Of a DNA stretch of 64,000 nt, positions 38,668 to 47,988 are shown piece after piece. The position numbers and the translations under genes are program-made. Under the pieces are notes generated by a model. It was not told where the DNA came from. It worked only from the letters and a program-made list of their open reading frames with translations, and did not search any database. The number at the start of each line of letters is the position of its first letter. Positions within the stretch are counted from its first letter, which is position 1. This stretch comes from Rhizopus arrhizus (lineage: Eukaryota > Mucoromycota > Mucoromycetes > Mucorales > Rhizopodaceae): NCBI GenBank assembly GCA_024220505.1, contig JAKZZE010000005.1:2337979-2401978 (forward strand), in the 5' to 3' direction.

Positions 38668-40017
38668 TTACTGAAACAGTTCATTCGTTTCCTTGTCCAA
38701 AACCAAACTTGAAACATTTCTCTCATTTTCAGCGTTCCACATTGTATTTGGTATAACGTACGGTTTCAGTCTATTCCCATGAACTCTTCTTATCCGAGTA
38801 TCATTTGGATTCGTATTTTTTATGTGATAAGTTCCTTTTCCTAAATTATTTTGAATGATGTAAGGTCCTTCCCATTTGTCTTGTAACTTTCCAGACCAAG
38901 ATGTAGACATGTAGTCTTTGTACAGGAGAACCATATCACCGAGTCTGAAAGGGGGCTTCAGTTCTTTTCGTTCATCTAAGATCTTGTTCTCTATAGCTTT
39001 CTTTTGAGCAGCCTGAGTTTGCTTAATGGCCTGTACTGATTGCTCACGTACCCAATTAAGATTATGAATTTGGTGAGTGGTCCTGTGCCATAACACTGTT
39101 TCAAATTTGTGAGAGCTTTTCTCAAATATTCGGTTGTCTATATCAAACGGCGTTTTTGGTTCATAGCCATACATTAAGAAAAATGGCGACTGCTTTGTCG
39201 TAGCTTGTTTAATGGAACGATATGCAAATAAGGTAGCTGGTAGATAGAGATCCCAGTCTTCCTTTTCAGTGTCTGATCGTTTTTGTAGAATTTGACCAAG
39301 TGTTCGATTGAATCGTTCAATCAGGCCATTACTTTGTGGGTTGTACGGTGTTGTAGTCTTGTGAATAATAGAATAAGCTTGGCAAACTTTGCGTACCAAA
39401 CCACTTAAGAAAGGTTTTCCGTTATCAGTAACCATGATGGTTGGACATCCGTGTCTACAAATAATATCTTCGTATAGAAATAGAGCAATCTCTGAAGAAG
39501 TCTGAAATCGTAACGGTCTTGCTTCAACATATTTTGTGAGGTAATCAATTGCTGCGACAATATACCGGTGTCCTGATCTTGAGGTTTGTACATGTTTCAC
39601 GTCCAATGCGACTCTATCGAAAGGTTTTATGGAAACGGGAACTGGATAAAGTTCTTCTTTCAATGATTTTTTCCCAAATACTTGACATCTAGAACACGTT
39701 TTGACGTATTCAAAAATATCCTTCGCCATGTTGTCCCAATAGTACCGAGTTGCAATTTTATGTAAGGTATTATTGTATGCTAAGTGTCCACCTAGAGGAT
39801 GTTGATGATACGCATTCATCATTTCTTGGGCTTCTTGCTTGTTGAGAACCTTTCGTATGGTTCCATTTTCCGTATTGTATCTATATAATGTGTCTTTGTA
39901 CAAAGTGAAATTAGGGGATTCCCTAATGAGGAATTTTTGTAAGCTTCTTGTTTCATCTTCTGGAATTTGCATAGTTTGCAAATATGTTGCCATCTGATCG
40001 ATTTTTCGTTGTTCCAT
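38668..40017 (-). CDS. Element 2 integrase (copy A), separate ORF
   Basis: 449 residues with its own ATG (MEQRKIDQMATYLQTMQ). The zinc domain is HQHPLGGHLAYNNTLH ... CSRCQVFGK (about 70-115). The catalytic core has VALDVKHVQ, IMVTDNGKPFLSG and SNGLIERFNRTLGQILQ, giving the D, D and E residues. The C-terminal module is WEGPYIIQNNLGKGTYHIKN, a GPY/F-like domain; there is no chromodomain. Integrase inserts the cDNA into the chromosome. It is unusual that it is not fused to RT-RNaseH: about 240 nt with stops separate it from the upstream ORF, so internal initiation, splicing or reinitiation would be needed. Confidence 0.9.
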   Translation of the reverse strand: MEQRKIDQMATYLQTMQIPEDETRSLQKFLIRESPNFTLYKDTLYRYNTENGTIRKVLNKQEAQEMMNAYHQHPLGGHLAYNNTLHKIATRYYWDNMAKDIFEYVKTCSRCQVFGKKSLKEELYPVPVSIKPFDRVALDVKHVQTSRSGHRYIVAAIDYLTKYVEARPLRFQTSSEIALFLYEDIICRHGCPTIMVTDNGKPFLSGLVRKVCQAYSIIHKTTTPYNPQSNGLIERFNRTLGQILQKRSDTEKEDWDLYLPATLFAYRSIKQATTKQSPFFLMYGYEPKTPFDIDNRIFEKSSHKFETVLWHRTTHQIHNLNWVREQSVQAIKQTQAAQKKAIENKILDERKELKPPFRLGDMVLLYKDYMSTSWSGKLQDKWEGPYIIQNNLGKGTYHIKNTNPNDTRIRRVHGNRLKPYVIPNTMWNAENERNVSSLVLDKETNELFQ

Positions 40018-40255
40018 TTTTTGATATATTATTATTTTGTGTTACTGTTTTGAATTTTTGCAATCTTATTGTTTCAGGATTCTTGTTGATGTGGAAATTT
40101 TTTTTTTTCTGCTTAATTTGGTTTTGTACTGTTTTTTAATGAATTTTTCTGGATTATTTATTTCAACTACCCCTCCCTGCCTCCATGTAGTTTGATAAAA
40201 ATATAAAGTTGATAATATATACACGTTGTTAATTAATTGTAAATGTTGAGTTTTT
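40018..40255 (-). promoter_or_regulatory. Internal purine tract between RNase H and integrase
   Basis: On the sense strand 40168-40184 reads GGAGGCAGGGAGGGGTA within otherwise AT-rich untranslated sequence. It looks like a central polypurine tract, a second start for plus-strand DNA, or a relic of an ancestral element boundary. Copy B keeps it (53630-53648) with one base deleted. Confidence 0.5.
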
Positions 40256-43009
40256 CTAGTATCCAAGTCGAGATAAAAAGTCGGCGCTTTCGTTGACTCT
40301 TCCAGGTCGATACTTCACCTCGAATTCATATTCTGATAAGATAGTAATCCATCTGGCGATTATTCCAGTGGGGTTTGGCGTCTTTAGTAACCCATTTAGA
40401 GCCGAGTGATCAGTAAGCACTGTGAACTTTTTTCCAAGTAGATAGGGACGGAATAATTTTACTGCCCATATGACTGCCAAACATTCTAATTTAGTGGGAG
40501 CGTAATTCGATTCAGTTGACTTGAGGCCTCGACTTGCATAGACAATTGGGTGTTCATGACCATTTTCATCCAATTGAGTTAATATAGCACCAAGTCCTAA
40601 TTTGGATGCGTCGGTTACTAGTATAAATGGTTTGTTGAAGTCAGGTCTTGACAAGATAGGTGCAGTAGTAAGTAATTTCTTTAATGTTTCAAATGATTCA
40701 GTAGTCAAGCTTGTCCAAGGGATTTTCTTTGTGGTTTTCGTTTGATCATGCAAAGGTCTTGCAATAGCAGCAAAGTTTTTAATAAAACGTCTGTAATAGG
40801 ATGCTATTCCAAGGAATCCTCGAACTTGTTTAATTGTTCTTGGTTGTGGATATTCGACTATTTTTTGAATTTTGCTGGGGTCTGTTTGCAATCCTTCTTT
40901 CGTCACAATATATCCAAGAAATTTAAGATGGTCCTTAAAGAAGAAACATTTTTCCGGGTTTAATTTGAGATTCGCTACTTGGATGCATTGAAACACTTGT
41001 TCTAAATGTTGCAAATGATCTTGATGATTGAGAGAATATACATTTAGGTCGTCAATGTAAGCGACTAAACACTTGTTGATAAGAGGCCGAAAACATAAAT
41101 CTATTAATCGTTGAAAAGTTGCTGGGGAATTTACAAGACCCATCGGCAGTGTGTTGTAATGATACGTGCCAAACTTTGTCGTGAAAGCTGTTAGTTCTTT
41201 ACTGTCTTCTTCCAGGGGAACTTGATGAAATCCAGCTCGCATATCCAAAGCTGAGAACACTTTTGCCTTGCCTAATGTATCCAGCAAATCATCAATGCGG
41301 GGTAAGGGATAGGCGTCTTTCTTTGTAACTGCATTTAACTTTCTATAATCTATCACCATTCTGTATTCACCATTCTTCTTTTTTACTAATATCACAGGGG
41401 CTGCCCAGGGGCTGTTCGATGGAGCAATTACACCCAACTTGCAATATTTATCTAATTCTTTTTGCAGATGTTCAGTCTCGATAGGACTCATGCGATAAGG
41501 TCGATGACTTATAGGCATAGTGTCTTCTTTTATCGTGATCTTATGCTTTATCAAGTTTGTGTATCCGATTGTGTTATTGTCCCAGTCAAATATATTCTCG
41601 TATTTCTTTAGTAACTTCTGTAGACTTTGTTTAATATCTTGACTTATTTCTCCGATTTCAAGTTTCGTATATTTGTCTGGTTCTAATAGCATGTCTTCTT
41701 CATTTTTTTCTTTATTATTTGGTTCAGACATTTCCATCACACACAAGTGAGGATTCGTGTCAACATTATATGCTTGTACTATGGAATCTTCCTGTGGATT
41801 GATCTTTTCAATGATGCCGATTTCTTCATCAGGGTCCAATAATATATCTTTTGATGATCGATTGTATATTCGAATCTCTATACTTCTTCGATTTGTGATC
41901 AGATTTAAACAAGAGTCAAAATATCCCATGGCATCCATTATTTTAGGGTTTGTTATTTCCAAGTTATATATTATATCCTTCCTTTCGTTCTTCAACTTTC
42001 TGATCCATATTGTTTTTGAAGTATTTGATGCTATAGTCAATCCATGTGAAGGAGCTTTCAGTAGCATGTCATTTCCTTGACTTAATACTTTTATGTCGTC
42101 TTCTTTATCATTTTCCAATAATAGAAGCGATTCGTCTTCTTCATCTTCTAATTCTTCTTCTGCCGATTCTTCTGAGCTGTCTTCAGATTCTTCGTCTTGA
42201 TCTGTGCTATCGTCATCATGTTGTGGCTCTGCTTCAAAGCGTACATGTTTGGTTTCCTTTGAGTTTGTTAGGCTGATAGGATGTTCATACTTCTGAGTAT
42301 AGCTTGAGACTTTTGGCAATGTCGTATTTTTTCTTAAAAAGGATATCTCTAATTCAGCTTTCTTGTTTTTATATGCCACCTTTAATGTTGAACTATTGAA
42401 GTCAATTTTGGCTTTTGCTCTATTTAACCAATTGTTTCCAATGATAAGTGGATTTGGACAAGAGGGTAAGACTTCTACTGTGCATGGAATGATCATGTTG
42501 TCCTTGACACATATAGGTACGTCATATATAATTCCTAAAGCAGGCTGTTTGGTTCCATTTCCTAAGGTGAATATACTTTCAGAGGCAGCATCAATATATA
42601 AACCAAGTGTGTCAGCGAGAGCTTTAGACATGCATGTTTTTGCTGCACCACAATCAATCAAGGTCTTGATAGATTTGTCTCCAATACTAACTTTAGAATA
42701 TACTGCTGTGGTATTTATATCCTCTTCTTCTATAACTGCCATAGTTTCTTCCGGATTGGTGACTTCAACAGGGATTCGTATGGGACGGCAAGCTGCGGCC
42801 ATATTTCTTCGTAACTTAGGTGCTGCAACCATAAGGTCTCCAACAGTTATATCTGCTTTCTTATTTAAGACGTCCGACACAATGTCATAATTTAATGGAG
42901 GTGCCTTCGTTTTTCTTTTTGGTTTCTTGACCGTTCTGCTAGTTTGCATTATTCGTTCTGTTTCCATAGCTTCGGGTTGACGTGTGACAACAGGCTGATG
43001 TGAAACCAA
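40256..43009 (-). CDS. Element 2 protease-reverse transcriptase-RNase H (copy A)
   Basis: About 917 codons; the frame has no early ATG (first Met in PEAMETERIM) and may be expressed by frameshift or splicing from Gag. Protease: LIDCGAAKTCMSKAL near residue 120, where the usual DTG/DSG triad reads DCG. A spacer with a long acidic stretch follows (DDDSTDQDEESEDSSEES, about 265-300). Reverse transcriptase shows [33 protein letters not shown] and LVAYIDDLNVYSL (YIDD). RNase H shows FILVTDASKLGLGAILTQ and FTVLTDHSALNGLL. The ORF stops right after DFLSRLGY, the normal end of RNase H. All RT and RNase H catalytic acids are present. Confidence 0.9.
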   Translation of the reverse strand: MVSHQPVVTRQPEAMETERIMQTSRTVKKPKRKTKAPPLNYDIVSDVLNKKADITVGDLMVAAPKLRRNMAAACRPIRIPVEVTNPEETMAVIEEEDINTTAVYSKVSIGDKSIKTLIDCGAAKTCMSKALADTLGLYIDAASESIFTLGNGTKQPALGIIYDVPICVKDNMIIPCTVEVLPSCPNPLIIGNNWLNRAKAKIDFNSSTLKVAYKNKKAELEISFLRKNTTLPKVSSYTQKYEHPISLTNSKETKHVRFEAEPQHDDDSTDQDEESEDSSEESAEEELEDEEDESLLLLENDKEDDIKVLSQGNDMLLKAPSHGLTIASNTSKTIWIRKLKNERKDIIYNLEITNPKIMDAMGYFDSCLNLITNRRSIEIRIYNRSSKDILLDPDEEIGIIEKINPQEDSIVQAYNVDTNPHLCVMEMSEPNNKEKNEEDMLLEPDKYTKLEIGEISQDIKQSLQKLLKKYENIFDWDNNTIGYTNLIKHKITIKEDTMPISHRPYRMSPIETEHLQKELDKYCKLGVIAPSNSPWAAPVILVKKKNGEYRMVIDYRKLNAVTKKDAYPLPRIDDLLDTLGKAKVFSALDMRAGFHQVPLEEDSKELTAFTTKFGTYHYNTLPMGLVNSPATFQRLIDLCFRPLINKCLVAYIDDLNVYSLNHQDHLQHLEQVFQCIQVANLKLNPEKCFFFKDHLKFLGYIVTKEGLQTDPSKIQKIVEYPQPRTIKQVRGFLGIASYYRRFIKNFAAIARPLHDQTKTTKKIPWTSLTTESFETLKKLLTTAPILSRPDFNKPFILVTDASKLGLGAILTQLDENGHEHPIVYASRGLKSTESNYAPTKLECLAVIWAVKLFRPYLLGKKFTVLTDHSALNGLLKTPNPTGIIARWITILSEYEFEVKYRPGRVNESADFLSRLGY

Positions 43010-43332
43010 TGGTTGTTGTGTGATTATGGGTTGATGCGTAATGATAGGTTGTGTAGTAGTAACATCATTTAATTTACCCTTGGCTTTTGTGGTTGATCTC
43101 CTAACTCTTTCTCGTGTGCCTTTGCTTGGTTTTTCGTATGGAATGCTTGTAGTGACTTCAGGTGGGTACTCTGGTCTTACAGCTGCATATAAATCGTGTG
43201 TAAAGGGTGGTGAATAAGTTTCGCTTTGAGTGAGGAGCGCATTGAGATTGTGGGGTTGATTATTAATGGTTTTGTTATATTTTTGGTTATTCGATTGACC
43301 ATTACTTTCATTTTTGAAAGCAACCGAACCAA
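43010..43332 (-). other. Gag-Pol junction of element 2, copy A
   Basis: About 320 nt between the Gag stop and the called start of the PR-RT frame. The Pol frame stays partly open here and reads Pro/Thr/Gln-rich sequence, so Pol probably starts upstream of 43009 through recoding or splicing. No classic slippery heptamer was found at the Gag stop. Confidence 0.4.
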
Positions 43333-44568
43333 CTAGTTTTTTGACTGGTTAGGTTGTTGTGTTTGAGGCTGTTGCGGGAGCGTTCTGTTATATTGCGGAC
43401 GGTAAGTTTGATTATTAAAGTTATTTCTGTTTCGTCCTTGATTGCTATAGTCTTGTCTTCCGTAATTATTATCATTACGTTGGTAATCATTGTTATTATA
43501 AATATTATTATTGTAGTCGTTATTATTGTGACCATTATTGTTGTAATCGTTATTGTTATTTTGGTGTTGATTCTGATAATTATCATTGTAGCGATTACGA
43601 CGATTGTAATTTCTAACAGAGCTTTGATACTGCTGTTGATTACCCAATTCATTTCGGATGGTTTGTTGAATAAGATTGACCAGATCCTGTTGATGATTAT
43701 GTTGACTAGGACATGTTCCATTGTTCCTTTGAACTTGATGAGGATAGCTTTGGGCATGATAATTATTACGAGTGATCTCCAATGTTGATAGTTGGTTAGG
43801 ACCAGTTACAATTTGAGGGTTAGGCATTACAGTGTTAACCATTCCGTAAGGATGTAAGTTAGAGATTGGGATTACTTGAGAAGGCCTTTCGTTTGCATCA
43901 ATCAACTCTATATTATGATCATTTGATGGGTATCTCTGATGATAAACACCATCGTCATGATATATGAGAGCGTTGTTTACATTTCTTGGTATGAATGGGT
44001 TGTCGACCATTGCGATCTTGCGTGGACGATTTGCGTTCCACCATCCTTCTGCGTGGTTTAACCAATCTTGAAATGTTCTAGCACTGCTTTGTATACAAAA
44101 TTGTTTGATATCTCTTAATAAACCTGCGCGAAAGCGGCTTTCGATTACGGCTTCACTAGTAATGTTGGCCAAATCAGCGGCTTCACGTAATCTTGAAAGG
44201 AATATTTGAGGATGTTCTTGATCTCCTTGGATCATATCATTGAATTCCAATTCATAATTCTGAATTAATTCAGGAGTAATATAGTGACTTTTCAAATGTT
44301 CCATAGCTTCATCGTAAGTCACTTGAGGATGATTCTTGAGTATAGTTTTTTCAAAGTAGATTTTAGCAGCTCTACGTAATTGAGATTTGAGGATAGCGAG
44401 TTTGCGGTTGTCACTATGTGTGTTGCTGAGTACAAGGTAGGAATCCAGTAGCTCTTGAAAATGACGGAAGTCTTCGCCTTCATAGCCATAGAATTCGATT
44501 AATTTAGGACGATATCCTTGAATTTGGTTGCTGTTTTGCACCAACGCGATAGGTTCTGTAGTTGCCAT
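43333..44568 (-). CDS. Element 2 Gag (copy A)
   Basis: 411 residues, start MATTEPIALVQNSNQIQGYR. The capsid part (about 20-190) has the retrotransposon Gag features FYGYEGEDFRHFQELLDSYL and FLSRLREAADLANI, with W168/W177 near NHAEGWWNANRP. The last 110 residues are a low-complexity Asn/Tyr/Arg/Gln region (DYNNNIYNNNDYQRNDNNYG) in place of a CCHC zinc knuckle. RNA binding may therefore rest on Arg/Gly/Asn-rich disordered sequence. The 5' end lies about 140 bp inside the middle LTR. Confidence 0.88.
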   Translation of the reverse strand: MATTEPIALVQNSNQIQGYRPKLIEFYGYEGEDFRHFQELLDSYLVLSNTHSDNRKLAILKSQLRRAAKIYFEKTILKNHPQVTYDEAMEHLKSHYITPELIQNYELEFNDMIQGDQEHPQIFLSRLREAADLANITSEAVIESRFRAGLLRDIKQFCIQSSARTFQDWLNHAEGWWNANRPRKIAMVDNPFIPRNVNNALIYHDDGVYHQRYPSNDHNIELIDANERPSQVIPISNLHPYGMVNTVMPNPQIVTGPNQLSTLEITRNNYHAQSYPHQVQRNNGTCPSQHNHQQDLVNLIQQTIRNELGNQQQYQSSVRNYNRRNRYNDNYQNQHQNNNNDYNNNGHNNNDYNNNIYNNNDYQRNDNNYGRQDYSNQGRNRNNFNNQTYRPQYNRTLPQQPQTQQPNQSKN

Positions 44569-44707
44569 TGTTGATAATAAATGTTTTGATATTGTTGATT
44601 CGATTTTGAATAAGTTCTTTTGATTAGTTTGATTGATTTCTTGATTTGGTTTAATTTCTTGATTAAATTCGATTTATTGATTTAATTCCCTCGTAGTGAC
44701 CACCAAA
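44569..44707 (-). promoter_or_regulatory. Gag leader with primer binding site, element 2 copy A
   Basis: On the sense strand, right after the LTR, TTTGGTGGTCACTACGAGGG lies at 44688-44707. TGGTGGTCACTACGAGG is the likely primer binding site for a tRNA ending in GUGACCACCA. The same 11 bases TGGTGGTCACT also occur inside the LTR (near 44834-44844). Confidence 0.5.
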
Positions 44708-45257
44708 TGTAATTTTTTTGTTGCTTCAATGGCTTGTAAGAATTAACGGTTTTGAAATAGAGTAAAGTTGACGAAAGTGAATAAAAAAAAATAAGAGTTG
44801 GGTAAAGTATTGGTATTAAATTCGTTTGTAAGTGACCACCAGATCTTGTTAAGTAGATCAAACTTGCTTGTAATAAGGTAACTTGATAAGAGTTTTAAGA
44901 ATGTTTACAATGAAGATAATTGACTTCAAGGGACTTGTCTTGCTTGTATTTTAAGAGTATTATACCAAAAGATTCAGGGATAAAGATACTTGATTTATTG
45001 GATAAAATATATTTAAGATAAGTAAAGTTAAAATATATATGTCAAGAGAAGTGAAGTAAAATAAAAATAAAAACTTGTCTATTTTATAGACAAAGAAAAA
45101 TAAAGTTTCATTTTGATATAAGGTTTGATTTCAATATAAGGTTTGATTTCGATATAAAGTTTGATTTTGAAATAAAGTTCAAAAAAAGAATAAGGTTCAA
45201 AATTAAAAATCACAAACCGCAGCCATTGCTGGTGTTTATGTTGTAATCTTCGTTACA
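44708..45257 (-). repeat. Element 2 LTR, middle (shared by both copies)
   Basis: 550 bp, apparently identical to the left LTR apart from one base of a T-run near the start. It serves as the 5' LTR of copy A and the 3' LTR of copy B. Confidence 0.88.
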
Positions 45258-46109
45258 GATGCCCGCTACAACCGCTTGCTCGTCCTCGAGCATTGAGACT
45301 CTTCCCCAGTCATCCAGTTTTCTTATTTTTTTATACAAATTTTTATGAATCGTGCATCCATTCAACACAAACCTGAGTGCCTCGTTCCTAGCTGCAACAT
45401 AGAGTTGTATACATCTTTCATTGTTCCTTGGCTGTTCAAACTTGATGTGGCTCCAATCCACTATTGTTGTTGCCAGTCTATTTAGTACCTGTTCTCGGAT
45501 ATGTTCAAATTTTTCTTGTTCCTTCTGGTAGTGTTGTGACAATTCAAATTCTTCTTTGATGTTTTCTTCATAGAGAACAACAATGGGTTTCATGTCGGGC
45601 GTTTCCCAAGACCAGTTCTCAAGTTCAGTAAGTATATCCTCATTATAATTTACTCCATACTCAATAGGCTTTTCATGTTTCTCTGGATTGGCAATCATAT
45701 CCTCGAATTCTTCTTTGTCCACTTCTTGCTGGATTTTCAATACCAGTTTATCAATATAGTCCTTTTTGGTTATAGCCTCTTCTCCAATAAAGAACTCGAA
45801 GTTCTTTAAGCCCTCTTCATTCTCCATGAAGCTAATATACATCTCCAAACCTTCTCTAAGACCATCTGCCCTTTTTGCAACACACAAAGTCTTGAAGTAG
45901 TCTTGTAATAACCATTTGATATAATCAGCGGCATTGCCGTTGCCTTCTTGAATGTCTTTGGCCATTTTTTCGACAGTAATCTTGGCTTGTTCCTTGAGGT
46001 ATTCTGTTTGGTCCATTTCTTGATAGTTAATTGCTTGATATGATTTTTTTTTTTCGATAATAAAGTCGATATATATATTGTTGAAAAACTGTTGTGTAAC
46101 TTTTTGTTT

Positions 46110-46112
<3 letters not shown>
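45210..46112 (-). CDS. Element 2 ORF4 (copy B)
   Basis: 300 residues, no visible change from copy A over the whole length. It starts directly after a 63-nt A tract (46112-46174) and ends inside the middle LTR. Two intact copies of a frame of this size argue that it is a real gene of the element. Confidence 0.7.
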
Positions 46113-46174
<62 letters not shown>

Positions 46175-46176
46175 CT

Positions 46177-47541
46177 TTACTGAAACAGTTCATTCGTTTC
46201 CTTGTCCAAAACCAAACTTGAAACATTTCTCTCATTTTCAGCGTTCCACATTGTATTTGGTATAACGTACGGTTTCAGTCTATTCCCATGAACTCTTCTT
46301 ATCCGAGTATCATTTGGATTCGTATTTTTTATGTGATAAGTTCCTTTTCCTAAATTATTTTGAATGATGTAAGGTCCTTCCCATTTGTCTTGTAACTTTC
46401 CAGACCAAGATGTAGACATGTAGTCTTTGTACAGGAGAACCATATCACCGAGTCTGAAAGGGGGCTTCAGTTCTTTTCGTTCATCTAAGATCTTGTTCTC
46501 TATAGCTTTCTTTTGAGCAGCCTGAGTTTGCTTAATGGCCTGTACTGATTGCTCACGTACCCAATTAAGATTATGAATTTGGTGAGTGGTCCTGTGCCAT
46601 AACACTGTTTCAAATTTGTGAGAGCTTTTCTCAAATATTCGGTTGTCTATATCAAACGGCGTTTTTGGTTCATAGCCATACATTAAGAAAAATGGCGACT
46701 GCTTTGTCGTAGCTTGTTTAATGGAACGATATGCAAATAAGGTAGCTGGTAGATAGAGATCCCAGTCTTCCTTTTCAGTGTCTGATCGTTTTTGTAGAAT
46801 TTGACCAAGTGTTCGATTGAATCGTTCAATCAGGCCATTACTTTGTGGGTTGTACGGTGTTGTAGTCTTGTGAATAATAGAATAAGCTTGGCAAACTTTG
46901 CGTACCAAACCACTTAAGAAAGGTTTTCCGTTATCAGTAACCATGATGGTTGGACATCCGTGTCTACAAATAATATCTTCGTATAGAAATAGAGCAATCT
47001 CTGAAGAAGTCTGAAATCGTAACGGTCTTGCTTCAACATATTTTGTGAGGTAATCAATTGCTGCGACAATATACCGGTGTCCTGATCTTGAGGTTTGTAC
47101 ATGTTTCACGTCCAATGCGACTCTATCGAAAGGTTTTATGGAAACGGGAACTGGATAAAGTTCTTCTTTCAATGATTTTTTCCCAAATACTTGACATCTA
47201 GAACACGTTTTGACGTATTCAAAAATATCCTTCGCCATGTTGTCCCAATAGTACCGAGTTGCAATTTTATGTAAGGTATTATTGTATGCTAAGTGTCCAC
47301 CTAGAGGATGTTGATGATACGCATTCATCATTTCTTGGGCTTCTTGCTTGTTGAGAACCTTTCGTATGGTTCCATTTTCCGTATTGTATCTATATAATGT
47401 GTCTTTGTACAAAGTGAAATTAGGGGATTCCCTAATGAGGAATTTTTGTAAGCTTCTTGTTTCATCTTCTGGAATTTGCATAGTTTGCAAATATGTTGCC
47501 ATCTGATCGATTTTTCGTTGTTTGATGTATCCATCATTCAT
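46177..47541 (-). CDS. Element 2 integrase (copy B), start replaced by element 3 LTR
   Basis: Same integrase as copy A from residue 3 on. Element 3 inserted two to three codons after the original ATG. Its LTR happens to supply a new in-frame ATG, so the frame now begins MNDGYIKQRKIDQMATYL, where the first six residues come from the LTR. The HHCC and DDE residues are intact. Whether a promoter reads this ORF in its new context is unknown. Confidence 0.85.
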   Translation of the reverse strand: MNDGYIKQRKIDQMATYLQTMQIPEDETRSLQKFLIRESPNFTLYKDTLYRYNTENGTIRKVLNKQEAQEMMNAYHQHPLGGHLAYNNTLHKIATRYYWDNMAKDIFEYVKTCSRCQVFGKKSLKEELYPVPVSIKPFDRVALDVKHVQTSRSGHRYIVAAIDYLTKYVEARPLRFQTSSEIALFLYEDIICRHGCPTIMVTDNGKPFLSGLVRKVCQAYSIIHKTTTPYNPQSNGLIERFNRTLGQILQKRSDTEKEDWDLYLPATLFAYRSIKQATTKQSPFFLMYGYEPKTPFDIDNRIFEKSSHKFETVLWHRTTHQIHNLNWVREQSVQAIKQTQAAQKKAIENKILDERKELKPPFRLGDMVLLYKDYMSTSWSGKLQDKWEGPYIIQNNLGKGTYHIKNTNPNDTRIRRVHGNRLKPYVIPNTMWNAENERNVSSLVLDKETNELFQ

Positions 47542-47937
47542 AACTCGATATGAAAACAGTATTAATAAGCTACATGTAAAATATATCCAATAGATAGGCT
47601 ACAGGTTAATTCGGATAATCTTCATTAAGGATAAGATGCTGCGTAATTGCACGGTTAAATTATATTAAATCCAGGAACTAAATCACAGTCAATCGCAGTC
47701 AATCATATACGAGTATTCTATGGATAAATGCTTATGGTGACAAAGATAACAATGGAAGAACACGTAACCATTATCTATTTGTCATCAGTTATATCATACT
47801 CATTAATTATTAATCCATGACATGAAATATTATCCGTGTATGAAAAGTATAAATAGAGTATCATTTTCTTATTAAATAAAACAATCTCTTTATCGAGTCT
47901 CGTCCTCTCTTGTTCCTTTCTATTCTTGGATAAATCA
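47523..47937 (+). repeat. Element 3 5' LTR
   Basis: 415 bp. A TATAAATAGAG box at about 47848 and a pyrimidine-rich run (CGTCCTCTCTTGTTCC) at about 47901 look like the core promoter and start region. Confidence 0.85.
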
Positions 47938-47988
47938 TTTTTTTTGACGAATTCTCTTTACTCTATTATTACTACGCTATTCTCAAAC

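Noticed and set aside
38598..38726. Poly-Lys N-terminal extension of ORF4 as a real protein part
   Set aside because: It is the translation of the A tract and of the overlapping integrase end in another frame; a later ATG is a better start.
43354..43788. Long plus-strand frame opposite element 2 Gag (and its copy at 56787)
   Set aside because: It is the mirror of the Asn-rich (AAT/AAC) repeat region, giving an Ile/Val-rich shadow, not a membrane protein.
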